Positions 49,088 to 57,929 of a stretch of 64,000 bases of DNA are shown piece after piece. The first letter of the stretch is position 1; each line of letters opens with the position of its first letter. The position numbers and the translations under genes were made by a program. Source of the stretch: Sphingomonas_B tabacisoli (lineage in GTDB: Bacteria; Pseudomonadota; Alphaproteobacteria; Sphingomonadales; Sphingomonadaceae); assembly GCF_042678385.1 (NCBI RefSeq), contig NZ_JBHUDY010000001.1, forward strand, positions 372,001 through 436,000. Direction: 5' to 3'. The notes under the pieces were generated by a model. The model was not told where the DNA came from, did not search any database, and was given only the letters and a program-made list of their open reading frames with translations.

Positions 49088-51412
49088 GTGGCAACGCGGG
49101 TCGCAGAGCAGGAGAGCCCAGGCTGGCGCGAGGCGATCGCGCGCGGCTTCGCGCGGAGCTGGGCCTTGGCCGGGGCGATCGCGCTTGCCGGATTCACGTT
49201 CCTGATCGGCCTGTCGCTGGTCAGCTATCATCCGAGCGATGCGGCGCTGAACACGGCCGCGGGCGGCGTGCCGCAGAACTGGGTGGGCGATGCCGGCGCC
49301 TGGATGTCCGACGTGCTGCTGTCGCTGTTCGGCCCCGCGGTCGGTCTGTTGCTGCCGCTGCTGCTGATCATGGCGCTGCGGCTGTGGCACGATCGCTTCG
49401 TCGGCCGCTGGAAGCGCAACCTACCGCTGGCTTTGCTCGGCGTGCTGCTAGTCGGGAGCGCGCTCGCGCTGCTCAGCGACACCGCGATTGCGGGCCTTCC
49501 CGCCGGGCTCGGGGGTGCGCTCGGCTATTTGGGTGCCAAGCTCTACGGGCTTGGGCTCCACGCGATTCCGGATTCCGCGATTCGCTGGTGGGTGCAGACG
49601 GCGGTGATCCTGCTGAGCGGGCTCGCCGGCGTCATCGTCTGGGCGATCAGCCTGGAGCTCGACGAGATCGAACGGGACTGGCTGTTCCGTCGCCGCGAAG
49701 CCGGATTCGACGACGATTATGACGGCGAAGTCTTCCGCCCGGCCAAGGTCGCGAAGACGCCGAAGCTGCCGCCGGTCAAGCGCCCGCAGGTCGAAGCGGA
49801 CGATCGGCCGCCGCCGGTCATCTCCGTTCCCGAAAAGGCGAAAGCGGAGAAAAAGCCGGCTGCTACCGCGCCCGTCCAGACCAGTTTCGATCTCCGCGAC
49901 CGCTATACGCTGCCGCCGCTCGATCTGCTGAAAGCCGCGCCGCCCTCAACCGGCGGCCCGCTGGACAAGGCAGCGCTGGAGCGCAATGCGCGGCTGCTCG
50001 AAAGCGTGCTCGACGATTTCCATGTAAAGGGCTCGATCGTCGAGGTCCGTCCCGGTCCGGTGGTCACGATGTACGAGCTGGAACCGGCCGCCGGCATCAA
50101 GGCCAGCCGCGTCATCCAGCTTGCCGACGACATTGCCCGCAACATGTCGGCGCTGTCGGCCCGCGTCGCGACCATCCCCGGCCGCAGCGTGATCGGCATC
50201 GAGCTGCCCAACCAGAAGCGCGAATCGGTGGTGCTGCACGAGCTGGTCGGGAGCGGTGCGTTCGAAGAGCAGGGCGGGGCGCTGCCGATCATTCTGGGCA
50301 AGAACATCGCCGGCGATCCGGTGATCGCGGACCTGGCGCCGATGCCGCACCTGCTCGTCGCCGGCACCACCGGATCGGGCAAGTCGGTCGGCCTCAATGC
50401 GATGATCCTGTCGCTGCTCTACCGGCTGACCCCGGATCAGTGCCGGATGATCATGATCGATCCGAAGATGCTGGAGCTCAGCATCTACGACGACATTCCG
50501 CACCTGCTGTCCCCGGTCGTGACCGAGCCGCCCAAGGCGATCCGCGCGCTGCGCTGGGCGGTCGAGCAGATGGAGGAGCGGTACCGGATGATGGCCTCCG
50601 TCAGCGTCCGCAGCCTGGCCAGCTTCAACGACAAGGTGCGGGTCGCCAAGGCCAAGGGCCAGCCGCTCGGCCGCCGCGTCCAGACCGGATACGACGCCGA
50701 GACCGGCCAGCCGATCTACGAGGAAGAGCAGCTCAGCTTCGAGCCGCTGCCGCAGATCGTCGTGATCGTCGACGAGCTCGCCGACCTTATGATGACGGCC
50801 GGCAAGGAAGTCGAGTTCCTGATTCAACGCCTCGCGCAAAAGGCGCGCGCCGCCGGCATCCACCTGATCATGGCGACGCAGCGCCCCTCGGTCGACGTCA
50901 TCACCGGCGTTATCAAGGCGAACTTGCCGACGCGTATCAGTTTCCAGGTCACGTCGAAGATCGACAGCCGCACGATCCTGGGCGAGCAGGGCGCCGAGCA
51001 GCTCCTCGGCAAGGGCGACATGCTCTATATGCCCGGCGGCAAGCAGATCGTGCGCGTGCATGGCCCCTTCGTGTCCGACGACGAGGTCCGCGCGGTCGCC
51101 GACCATTGGCGCGCGCAAGGCACGCCCGATTACATCCAGGCGGTCACCGAAGAGCCGGAAGACGGCCAGTTCGAGTTCGATGGCGCGCCCAAGGGCGACG
51201 ACAGCCCGGAGGATGCGCTCTACCGCAAGGCGGTGCAGATCGTGGCCGAGAGCCAGAAGGCCTCGACCAGCTACGTCCAGCGCCAGCTCCGCGTCGGCTA
51301 CAACAGCGCGGCGCGACTGATCGAGCGCATGGAACAGGAAGGCAAGGTGAGCCGCCCCGACCATGTCGGCCGCCGCGAAGTGCTGATCGACACGACCGGC
51401 GAACCGATCTGA
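49088..51412 (+). CDS. ftsK: DNA translocase FtsK
   Basis: 774 residues from GTG 49088, which has GGGGGAG upstream; TTG at 49061 is an alternative. Four N-terminal helices, a short linker, then the RecA-like motor with Walker A GTTGSGKSVGL and Walker B VVIVDELADLMM, and the C-terminal gamma winged helix (STSYVQRQLRVGYNSAARLIERME, in part) that reads KOPS. Moves chromosome dimers at the septum. Confidence 0.96.
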   Translation: MATRVAEQESPGWREAIARGFARSWALAGAIALAGFTFLIGLSLVSYHPSDAALNTAAGGVPQNWVGDAGAWMSDVLLSLFGPAVGLLLPLLLIMALRLWHDRFVGRWKRNLPLALLGVLLVGSALALLSDTAIAGLPAGLGGALGYLGAKLYGLGLHAIPDSAIRWWVQTAVILLSGLAGVIVWAISLELDEIERDWLFRRREAGFDDDYDGEVFRPAKVAKTPKLPPVKRPQVEADDRPPPVISVPEKAKAEKKPAATAPVQTSFDLRDRYTLPPLDLLKAAPPSTGGPLDKAALERNARLLESVLDDFHVKGSIVEVRPGPVVTMYELEPAAGIKASRVIQLADDIARNMSALSARVATIPGRSVIGIELPNQKRESVVLHELVGSGAFEEQGGALPIILGKNIAGDPVIADLAPMPHLLVAGTTGSGKSVGLNAMILSLLYRLTPDQCRMIMIDPKMLELSIYDDIPHLLSPVVTEPPKAIRALRWAVEQMEERYRMMASVSVRSLASFNDKVRVAKAKGQPLGRRVQTGYDAETGQPIYEEEQLSFEPLPQIVVIVDELADLMMTAGKEVEFLIQRLAQKARAAGIHLIMATQRPSVDVITGVIKANLPTRISFQVTSKIDSRTILGEQGAEQLLGKGDMLYMPGGKQIVRVHGPFVSDDEVRAVADHWRAQGTPDYIQAVTEEPEDGQFEFDGAPKGDDSPEDALYRKAVQIVAESQKASTSYVQRQLRVGYNSAARLIERMEQEGKVSRPDHVGRREVLIDTTGEPI

Positions 51413-51476
51413 GGATCGTTCCGGGTTCAGTTCGCGTTCAAGGCGGAATTCCTACCGCCGCCGCCCGGAGATTTTG

Positions 51477-52088
51477 ATGCGCTTTCGACCTGCCCTTGCC
51501 GCTTTCGCTTCGCTCGCGCTGACGGCGCCGGCCGTCGCCCAGCCGAACGTCATCGCGAAGGTGCAGCAGCATCTGCGCGGCGTGCAGACGATGACGGCGG
51601 ATTTCGTGCAGACCGACCGCAAGGGCAAGGCGCTGACCGGCAAGGTCACGCTGAAGCAGCCGGGCAAGATCCGCTTCCAATATGGCGACGGCGTGCCGAT
51701 CCTGATCGTGGGCGACGGGCGGGTGCTGCACTTCATTGATTACCAGGTTCGCCAAGTCTCCAAATACCCGATCGGGGGCTCGCCGCTCGACATTCTGCTC
51801 AACCCGAAGCGCGACCTGTCGCGGATCGCACGGGTCGTTCCATCAGCCGCACCGGGCGTGATCACGATCCTCGCCCGCGATCCGCAGCGCCCCCAATTCG
51901 GGTCGATCACGCTGGCCTTCACCGAGAATGCGAGCGCTCCGGGCGGCATCATGCTGGAAGGCTGGGTCGCGCTCGATGCGCAAAACAACCGCACCACGGT
52001 CCGGCTTTCGAACCAGCGGCTGAACGGCCCCGTCGCCGATACGGTATTTCTGTGGGACGATCCGCGTCCGAAGAAGAAAGCTGGCTAA
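51477..52088 (+). CDS. lolA: Outer-membrane lipoprotein carrier LolA
   Basis: 203 residues. Signal peptide (about 1-21, APAVAQ), then the LolA fold beginning VQQHLRGVQTMTADFVQTDRKGK and RFQYGDGVPILIVGDG. Shuttles lipoproteins across the periplasm. It lies 64 bases after ftsK, possibly in the same operon. Basic C-terminal tail (PRPKKKAG). Confidence 0.93.
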   Translation: MRFRPALAAFASLALTAPAVAQPNVIAKVQQHLRGVQTMTADFVQTDRKGKALTGKVTLKQPGKIRFQYGDGVPILIVGDGRVLHFIDYQVRQVSKYPIGGSPLDILLNPKRDLSRIARVVPSAAPGVITILARDPQRPQFGSITLAFTENASAPGGIMLEGWVALDAQNNRTTVRLSNQRLNGPVADTVFLWDDPRPKKKAG

Positions 52089-52137
52089 CCGTTCATCTTT
52101 GGGACAGGTTTGCAGGACTAGGCGTCCACACGCGGAG

Positions 52138-52188
52138 AGGGGCTTTTGGCGGGATTTCCCCCTGTTGCCCGCCCGGAGAGCCCCCTCC
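52138..52188. other. Long imperfect hairpin, candidate structured RNA
   Basis: GAGGGGCT and AGCCCCCTC (one bulged C) enclose GGCGGG/CCCGCC, giving a two-part stem in the 192-bp gap between lolA and xthA. A separate 10-bp terminator-like hairpin follows at 52215. No open reading frame looks real here. It could be an sRNA, or simply lolA's 3' end. Confidence 0.35.
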
Positions 52189-52214
52189 CACCAGCGTGAC
52201 GAACGCTCGGTCGG

Positions 52215-52247
52215 CCCCCGCTCCAAGCCCCCGGAGCGGGGGTCTTT
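52215..52247 (+). terminator. Hairpin terminator between lolA and xthA
   Basis: CCCCCGCTCC and GGAGCGGGGG form a perfect 10-bp stem with an 8-base loop, followed by TCTTTCCTT. Probably ends lolA transcription. Confidence 0.7.
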
Positions 52248-52280
52248 CCTTGTCGGGGCCCGCTCCCTAAGTCGAAGCCC

Positions 52281-53072
52281 GTGAACAGTCTCAAGCTTGC
52301 CTCCTGGAACATCAACTCGGTCCGCTTCCGGATCGAGATCGTCGAGCAATTTTTGCGCGAAGAAGCGCCAGACATCCTGTGCCTGCAGGAAACCAAGGTC
52401 GAGAATACTAGCTTCCCGCTCGCCGCCTTCCATGCGCTCGGTTACGACCATGTGCTGCTGAACGGCCAGCGGATGCACCACGGCGTCGCCATCATCTCCA
52501 AGCTGCCGCTGGTCGAGGAGGTGCGCAACGACTGGCAGGCGAACGGCGAAGCGCGCCATCTGGGCGTGCGCCTGCCGAACGGGGTGCGGCTGGAGAATGT
52601 CTATGTGCCCGCCGGCGGCGACATTCCGAACCGCGATCTCAATCCGAAATTCGGCCAAAAGCTCGACTTCCTCCAGCGGATGACCGACTGGTCGGAAACG
52701 GTGCGGGTGCCGACGATCATGGTCGGCGATTTCAACGTGGCGCCGCTGGAATGCGACGTGTGGAGCCACAAGCAATTGCTCGACGTGGTCAGCCACACGC
52801 CGATCGAGGTCGAGACGCTGGGCAAGCTGCAGGCCGCGCACGACTGGGTCGATCTCGGCCGCCGCTTCGTGCCGGCGCCGGAGCGCTGCTTCACATGGTG
52901 GAGCTACCGCGCGAAGGACTGGGCGGCCTCGGACCGCGGACGCCGGCTCGATCATATGTGGGCAAGTCCCGAACTGGCCGGCAGCGCGACGGGGCATATG
53001 GTGCACGAGCCGTGCCGGAGCTGGCTGAAGCCCTCCGACCATGTGCCGCTGGTGACGGAGTTTTCTTTTTGA
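52281..53072 (+). CDS. xthA: Exodeoxyribonuclease III
   Basis: 263 residues from GTG 52281. EEP-fold nuclease motifs: SWNINSVR, LCLQETKVE (catalytic Glu), VGDFNVAP and SDHVPLV (catalytic Asp-His). AP endonuclease and 3'-5' exonuclease for base-excision repair. Two bases from ribA, so probably co-transcribed with it. Confidence 0.94.
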   Translation: MNSLKLASWNINSVRFRIEIVEQFLREEAPDILCLQETKVENTSFPLAAFHALGYDHVLLNGQRMHHGVAIISKLPLVEEVRNDWQANGEARHLGVRLPNGVRLENVYVPAGGDIPNRDLNPKFGQKLDFLQRMTDWSETVRVPTIMVGDFNVAPLECDVWSHKQLLDVVSHTPIEVETLGKLQAAHDWVDLGRRFVPAPERCFTWWSYRAKDWAASDRGRRLDHMWASPELAGSATGHMVHEPCRSWLKPSDHVPLVTEFSF

Positions 53073-53074
53073 GC

Positions 53075-54112
53075 ATGCCGGCGGTCGCGCGCGCGATCGA
53101 CGCGTTGCGCCGCGGCTGGCCGGTGGCGATCGGGCCGTTTTCGTTGCTCGCGATCGATACGGCGGATGCGGGGCAGCTCGCGGCATTCGATCCCGATAGC
53201 CAAGCCGATGTGCTGCTTTCCGCCAGCCGGGCGGAGACGCTGAAGCTCGCGAACCAGCGCGAGGCGGCCAATCCCGGCCATGCCGTGCGGATCGAGCGCG
53301 CGCCCTGGCTCGATTTCGACGCCGCGACGGCGCTGGCCGATCCGGCGCTCGACCTCGCCACGCCGTTCAAGGGGCCATTCCGCGCGATTGCAGCCGGGGA
53401 CCAGCAAGCAGCCGATGCTGCGCTGGAGCTGGCGCGGATCGCCGGAGTGCTGCCGGCTTTTTTCGTGCTGGAGCGCGTCGGCGCGGATGCGCTGAGCCCG
53501 GCGGACATCGACGTTTTTTCCGACCCCGCCAATCTTCGGCTCGCGACGCGGGCGCGGCTGCCGGTCGAGGCGGACGAAGGCGCGGAGATCGTCGCTTTCC
53601 GCACGGCGGACGGCGGCGACATGCACGTCGCACTGATCCTTGGGGGGCCCGACGGCACGCCGCCTCTGGTGCGGCTGCACAGCGAGTGCCTGACAGGCGA
53701 CGTGCTCGGCTCGCTGAAGTGCGATTGCGGGCCGCAGCTCCACGCCGCGCTCAAGGAGATCAGCGGCGCCGGCTGGGGCATCCTTCTGTATCTCAGGCAG
53801 GAAGGGCGCGGCATCGGGCTGGTCAACAAGCTGCGCGCCTATGCGCTGCAGGATCAGGGTTTCGACACGGTCGACGCCAATACGCGCCTCGGCTTCCGCA
53901 TCGACGCCCGCGACTTCCGCGTTGCCGCGCGCATGCTGGAGCTGCTCGGCCAACGCCGCATCCGCCTGCTCACCAACAATCCGATGAAAGTCGCCGAGCT
54001 TGAAAAAGCCGGCATCGAAGTGACCGAACGCGTGCCGCACCGCGTCGCCGCCAACCCGCACAACGAAAAATACCTCGCCACCAAACGCGACCGCACCGGC
54101 CACCAGCTTTGA
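53075..54112 (+). CDS. ribA: GTP cyclohydrolase II (RibA) with N-terminal extension
   Basis: 345 residues. The C-terminal 200 residues are RibA: zinc ligands in ECLTGDVLGSLKCDCG, RQEGRGIGLVNKLRAY and RLLTNNPMK. The N-terminal 130 residues form an additional alpha/beta domain common in alphaproteobacterial versions; it is not a DHBP synthase. First step of riboflavin synthesis. ATG 53075; a TTG at 53069 overlaps the xthA stop. Confidence 0.93.
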   Translation: MPAVARAIDALRRGWPVAIGPFSLLAIDTADAGQLAAFDPDSQADVLLSASRAETLKLANQREAANPGHAVRIERAPWLDFDAATALADPALDLATPFKGPFRAIAAGDQQAADAALELARIAGVLPAFFVLERVGADALSPADIDVFSDPANLRLATRARLPVEADEGAEIVAFRTADGGDMHVALILGGPDGTPPLVRLHSECLTGDVLGSLKCDCGPQLHAALKEISGAGWGILLYLRQEGRGIGLVNKLRAYALQDQGFDTVDANTRLGFRIDARDFRVAARMLELLGQRRIRLLTNNPMKVAELEKAGIEVTERVPHRVAANPHNEKYLATKRDRTGHQL

Positions 54113-54163
54113 GGTTCGTCGACAACGGGTGGTTGGCGGACGTTCCAGTGGTAAGGATGACGC

Positions 54164-54644
54164 ATGTATCAACCGTGGCCAGATCGAGACCACCCGCCGA
54201 AATGGCGGGTTGCTCTTGCTTTCCTTTTGGCACCGGGCGTCGCCGCGCTGGTGATGGCAATCGCTTCGCCCGCCTATGAGGGCCTTCCGAGTTGGTTCGA
54301 GCGGGTATGGCGCTCGGCAGAAGCATACAGCTTGCTCGGAGCTTACCCGGCTGCGTTCGTTTTTGGGGTGCCAGCATATCATGCTCAGGCGGCACCTAAG
54401 GGGCCGGCTCGTTGGCTGCGTGGTGACTGGTGCTGTGGTGGCCTCACTGCCTTGGATCCTCCTCGTCTTGGCTGGCTCTGGCGCGTCCGAGGCGAGCGTC
54501 AACGGACGTGCGACGGTTATTAACGGTCACACCACCGCGTTTGGCTGGCTGCAGAATGCTGAGTTTGTCCTCGCCATAGGACTATTCGGGGCCGTGGGCG
54601 GCTTAGTGTTCTGGATCGTTGCTGTGGCAGGTCCTCGCACTTAA
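54164..54644 (+). pseudogene. Frameshifted four-helix membrane protein gene
   Basis: From ATG 54164 (AAGGA upstream) a membrane-protein frame runs through two helices to about 54380 (FVFGVPAY), then turns into non-membrane sequence. In the next frame a fitting continuation begins (LRRHLRGRL, then helices through VASLPWILLVLAG and FVLAIGLFGAVGGLVFWIVA) and ends at 54644. Reading across requires a shift of one base, i.e. one extra base near 54378-54382. The region is visibly less GC-rich than its surroundings. Either a real pseudogene or a sequencing error. Confidence 0.7.
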
Positions 54645-54793
54645 GAGGCAACTGCAACCTAATGTCGGCAACGTGTCGAACCTGACATTTCGCTGTCCTA
54701 CAGGCCCCGCCGCTAATAGGCACTGAGTCGGCCACATTCGCCGGCCTCTTTGAACCGTCGAATGGTCGCGCAGGGGCGCGGACGAGACCAAGG

Positions 54794-54831
54794 CAAAGGT
54801 GACGAACAGAACGCGGTGCCGTGCACCTTTG
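54794..54831. other. Inverted repeat downstream of the secreted-protein gene
   Basis: CAAAGGTG (54794-54801) and CACCTTTG (54824-54831) are perfect complements with a 22-base centre, in the 215-bp gap after the frameshifted gene and beyond the stop of the minus-strand gene. Possibly a terminator for the latter. The rest of the gap shows no coding signal. Confidence 0.35.
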
Positions 54832-54859
54832 TTACCTTTGGGGCGCTAATTGACTCCGG

Positions 54860-55651
54860 CTATTGCTTGCGTGCCGTGATCCGGAAAACGGCGCCGCCAT
54901 CGGGATTGCGGGTCGCGATCTCCATTGTTCGGCCGTCCGGCGCCACGGTGAAGGTGCGGACCGCGACCAGCTTTCCGTCCTGCTTCACGCTTTCCTCGAT
55001 CTGCCGGTCGCCGACGCGGCGCACGGCGGCGAGGAGAGCGCTTTTGTAGCTGGTGCGGATCGGCACATAATCGCCGCCGAGCCGGGCGATGAACGAAGTG
55101 CCGAGCGGCGTGCGATAGGTAAACATGCCGCCGTCCACCCGCAGCTCCGTCGTCCGTACTTCGGCCGGGACCGCGACATAGCGCACGCCCTGCCACGTCC
55201 CCGACACCGGGTGGGCTCCGGGCGGGGCAGGCGCGGTGCGGCGCGCGAGATATTCGGTGCGCAAGGCGGTCTTGATGCCGGGGCGGTGATCGATCGAGAC
55301 GTAGGTGGCGCTTTGGTCGTCCGGCGCGACCGTCATCGTCGTGGTGCGGTCAAGGGCCGGGCTGACGATGTGGGTGACGATGGTCCGGGGGCCGGCGATC
55401 GTCACCGCTTCCGAGATCACGTCAGGAGCGCCGGGTATCGCGTGAGGCTGGCCGTCGGCCGGATAGGCGCGGGGCGGCGTGCAGCTTTTGCAGGCATAGC
55501 TGCCGTCCGCGACTAGGTAGATGTCCGTCGCGAGGCCGCTCTGGGTGTCGAGGTCCGCCACCCATTTGCCGTCGAAGGGGCTCTTCGCCGCGGCGGGCAT
55601 GCTGGCCGGCAGCGTGATCGCCGCCGTTAAGATCAGCCTTGCTGCAGCCAT
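54860..55651 (-). CDS. Secreted protein of unknown function
   Basis: 263 residues from the ATG at 55651. Signal peptide (about 1-22, AAAKS). The mature part is beta-rich and starts FDGKWVADLDTQSG, then a CKSCTPP pair of cysteines, and has two similar halves each ending in a strand such as MTVAPDDQSATYVS or FTVAPDGRTMEIA, suggestive of a lipocalin- or beta-sandwich-like duplication. Periplasmic; no family recognised. Confidence 0.72.
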   Translation of the reverse strand: MAAARLILTAAITLPASMPAAAKSPFDGKWVADLDTQSGLATDIYLVADGSYACKSCTPPRAYPADGQPHAIPGAPDVISEAVTIAGPRTIVTHIVSPALDRTTTMTVAPDDQSATYVSIDHRPGIKTALRTEYLARRTAPAPPGAHPVSGTWQGVRYVAVPAEVRTTELRVDGGMFTYRTPLGTSFIARLGGDYVPIRTSYKSALLAAVRRVGDRQIEESVKQDGKLVAVRTFTVAPDGRTMEIATRNPDGGAVFRITARKQ

Positions 55652-55674
55652 TCCTTCTCCTCCAAGCGCCCGGT

Positions 55675-56337
55675 TCAGGCGATCAGCCGCGCCACCTCTT
55701 CGAAGCTGGTCGCGATGTCGTGGACGCCGAGCGCCCGGAGCTGTTCGACATGGCCCGGCAGGATGTGGGATCCGGCGACGAGGCCAATGACGTGGGCGCC
55801 CGAGGCCACCGCGCCGGTGACGCCGACGACCGAATCCTCGATGATCACGGCGCGGGCGATGTCGATGCCGATCGCTTGTGCGGCGTGGTGGTAGAGATCG
55901 GGCGCGGGCTTGCCGCGGGCGACATGCTCCTTGCCGCTGAAGACTTTGTCGCCGAACGCGTCCTCCAGGCCCAGATGCCGCAGATGGGCGTAGAGCCATT
56001 CGGTGCTGCTCGACGAGGCGACCGCCTTCGGCCAGTCCCGGGGCAGCGAGCGTACGAAGGCGACGGCGCCCGCCACTTCGTCCAGCCCTTGCGCCAGCAT
56101 GCGTGCGTCTTCCTCGGCGCGGGCGTCGAAAAAGGCGGCAGGCAAGGCATGGCCGACCCGCTGCTCGATCGCGCCGATGAAATCAGGGCCGCTGAGGCCG
56201 GTATAGTGGGTCAGCGCTTCCTCACGGCTGTGCGGGAAGCCGAGTTCGGTCAGCAGTTCGGCGAGATGCTCGTTGCCGGCGGCCTCGCTTTCCAGCAGCA
56301 CACCATCGAAATCGAAGATGATGCCGTCGAACCTCAT
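55675..56337 (-). CDS. HAD-superfamily phosphatase (beta-phosphoglucomutase-like)
   Basis: 220 residues from the ATG at 56337. HAD motif I DFDGVLLES (DxD nucleophile), motif II SSSS, motif III Lys in GKPAPD, motif IV VIIEDSVVG. A helical cap (about 15-90) marks subfamily I. Substrate unknown; could be a sugar phosphate. Start overlaps the YggS stop by four bases (ATGA), so probably co-transcribed with it. Confidence 0.88.
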   Translation of the reverse strand: MRFDGIIFDFDGVLLESEAAGNEHLAELLTELGFPHSREEALTHYTGLSGPDFIGAIEQRVGHALPAAFFDARAEEDARMLAQGLDEVAGAVAFVRSLPRDWPKAVASSSSTEWLYAHLRHLGLEDAFGDKVFSGKEHVARGKPAPDLYHHAAQAIGIDIARAVIIEDSVVGVTGAVASGAHVIGLVAGSHILPGHVEQLRALGVHDIATSFEEVARLIA

Positions 56338-56984
56338 GCGCGCGCGCCGAACAGCGCCGAGCCGACGCGGACATAGGTGGCGCCGAGCGTCACCGCGGTC
56401 TCGAAATCGTCGGACATGCCCATGCTGAGCTGGCTGAGCCCGTGGTCGCGGGCGAGCTTTGCGAGCAGCGCAAAATAGGGCGCGGCTTCCACTTCGGCGG
56501 GCGGCACGCACATCAGGCCGGCGATGGAAAGGCCGGCGTCGCGCGCCTGTTTGAGCAGGGCGGGCAGGTCGCCGACCGCGCAGCCGCCCTTTTGCGGCTC
56601 GTCGCCGATATTGACCTGCGCGAACAGCGTCGGACTGCGGCCGAGCTTGCCGCAGGCGCGAGCTAGCGCTTCGACCAGCGAGGGGCGGTCGACTGAGTGG
56701 ATGGCATCGAACAGCGCGACCGCCGCCTCGGCCTTGTTGGACTGGAGCTGGCCGACAAGGTGCAGGTCGACGCCGGTCCGCATCGCCGGCCATTTGGCTT
56801 CCGCCTCCTGCACCCGGTTTTCGCCGAAGCTGCGCTGCCCGGCCTCGATGAGCGGCGCGATGGCCTCTGGCGGATGGGTCTTGGAGACGGCGATCAGCGT
56901 GACCTCGGCGGGGTCGCGCTGTGCGAGTTTGGCGGCGCGGGCGATCCGTTCGCGGACGGACAAGAGGCGTTCGGCGGGAGACAT
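56334..56984 (-). CDS. YggS/PLPBP-family pyridoxal phosphate homeostasis protein
   Basis: 216 residues. PLP-binding Lys in LIAVSKTHP, then GENRVQEAEAKW, LHLVGQLQSNK, VNIGDEPQKGG and the phosphate-binding SMGMSDDFETAV, all family signatures. Keeps free PLP in check rather than catalysing a defined reaction. Coupled to the HAD gene downstream. Confidence 0.94.
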   Translation of the reverse strand: MSPAERLLSVRERIARAAKLAQRDPAEVTLIAVSKTHPPEAIAPLIEAGQRSFGENRVQEAEAKWPAMRTGVDLHLVGQLQSNKAEAAVALFDAIHSVDRPSLVEALARACGKLGRSPTLFAQVNIGDEPQKGGCAVGDLPALLKQARDAGLSIAGLMCVPPAEVEAAPYFALLAKLARDHGLSQLSMGMSDDFETAVTLGATYVRVGSALFGARA

Positions 56985-57006
56985 CGGCGCTGCTATAGGC
57001 AGGCCG

Positions 57007-57531
57007 ATGAACCGCCGCCACCTCGCTCTGCCGCGCGTCTGGATGCTGACCGACGAACGGCAGGGGGTGGCGCTGTGGGACGCCGCGGCGCGCCTGCCGC
57101 GCGGTGCGGGCGTGGTGGTGCGGCATTATTCGCTGCCGTTTGTCGAGCGGGCGGTGATGGTGCGCCGGCTGCGGCGGCAAGGGTTATTCGTGGCGCTGAG
57201 CGGGACGGACGCGGAAGCGCGACGGGCTGGCGCGGATGCGGTTTATGGACGCGCGGCGGGAGCGCTGCCGCTTCTTTATCCGGTGCATAATCGGCGCGAG
57301 ATCGCTGCTGCCGAGCGCGCCCGAGCGTCGCTGCTGCTGCTGTCGCCGGTTTTCCCGACGCGCTCGCACCCTGGCGGGCGGACTTTGGGGCCGCTCCGTT
57401 TCGGATTGCTGGTGCGGGCTACGCAAAAGCCGGTGATTGCGCTCGGTGGAATGACGGCGGTCCAATACCGCCGCTTGCGCGGCCTGGGCGCGCAGGGCTG
57501 GGCGGCGATCGATGCGTGGACGAGCAACTAG
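57007..57531 (+). CDS. ThiE/TenI-like protein, possibly degenerate
   Basis: 174 residues, shorter than thiamine phosphate synthase (about 210). TIM-barrel pieces resemble ThiE/TenI: WMLTDERQ, LLLLSPVFPTRSHPGGRTLGPLRF, and PVIALGGM. The phosphate-binding Lys region of ThiE (TxTK) reads TRSHPGG, as in TenI. Activity therefore uncertain: thiamine phosphate synthase, TenI-like aminase-free isomerase, or neither. Divergent from yggS. Confidence 0.7.
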   Translation: MNRRHLALPRVWMLTDERQGVALWDAAARLPRGAGVVVRHYSLPFVERAVMVRRLRRQGLFVALSGTDAEARRAGADAVYGRAAGALPLLYPVHNRREIAAAERARASLLLLSPVFPTRSHPGGRTLGPLRFGLLVRATQKPVIALGGMTAVQYRRLRGLGAQGWAAIDAWTSN

Positions 57532-57929
57532 GCGCGGCGGGTCTTGGCCGGCTTTTCCATGTTAAGCGCCACTGCCGCTTTGATGAGGGCCTTCAGCGCC
57601 TTTTCGTCGATCTTCTCGCCTTCGCGAATGTCGATCGCGCGGCGTGTGTTGCCTTCCAGGCTGGAGTTGAACAGCTTCGCCGGGTCGTCGAGCGACGCGC
57701 CCTTGGCGAAGGTCATCTTGACCACGGCCTTGTAGGTCTCGCCGGTGCAGATGATGCCGGCGTGCGACCAGACCGGCACGCCGCGCCATTTCCATTCCTC
57801 GACGACCTCAGGATCGGCCTCATGAATCAGTTTGCGGATGCGAGCGAGCGTCTCGCCGCGCCAATCGTTCAGCTCCGCGATGCGGCCGTCGATCAGGTCC
57901 GATGGAGACGCGTCCGCCTTGTCGGCCAT
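57528..57929 (-). CDS. DUF1801 domain protein
   Basis: 133 residues from the ATG at 57929. DUF1801 pattern: ETLARIRKLIHEADPEVVEEWKWRGVPVWSHAGIICTG (in part), and KMTFAKGASLDDPAKLFNSSLEG. Cytosolic, function unknown. Its start overlaps the stop of the upstream beta-barrel gene (ATGA) and its stop overlaps the ThiE-like stop. Confidence 0.87.
   Translation of the reverse strand: MADKADASPSDLIDGRIAELNDWRGETLARIRKLIHEADPEVVEEWKWRGVPVWSHAGIICTGETYKAVVKMTFAKGASLDDPAKLFNSSLEGNTRRAIDIREGEKIDEKALKALIKAAVALNMEKPAKTRRA

Noticed and set aside
52099..52284. A 61-residue frame between lolA and xthA
   Set aside because: Arg/Pro-rich, no ribosome site, runs through a terminator hairpin.
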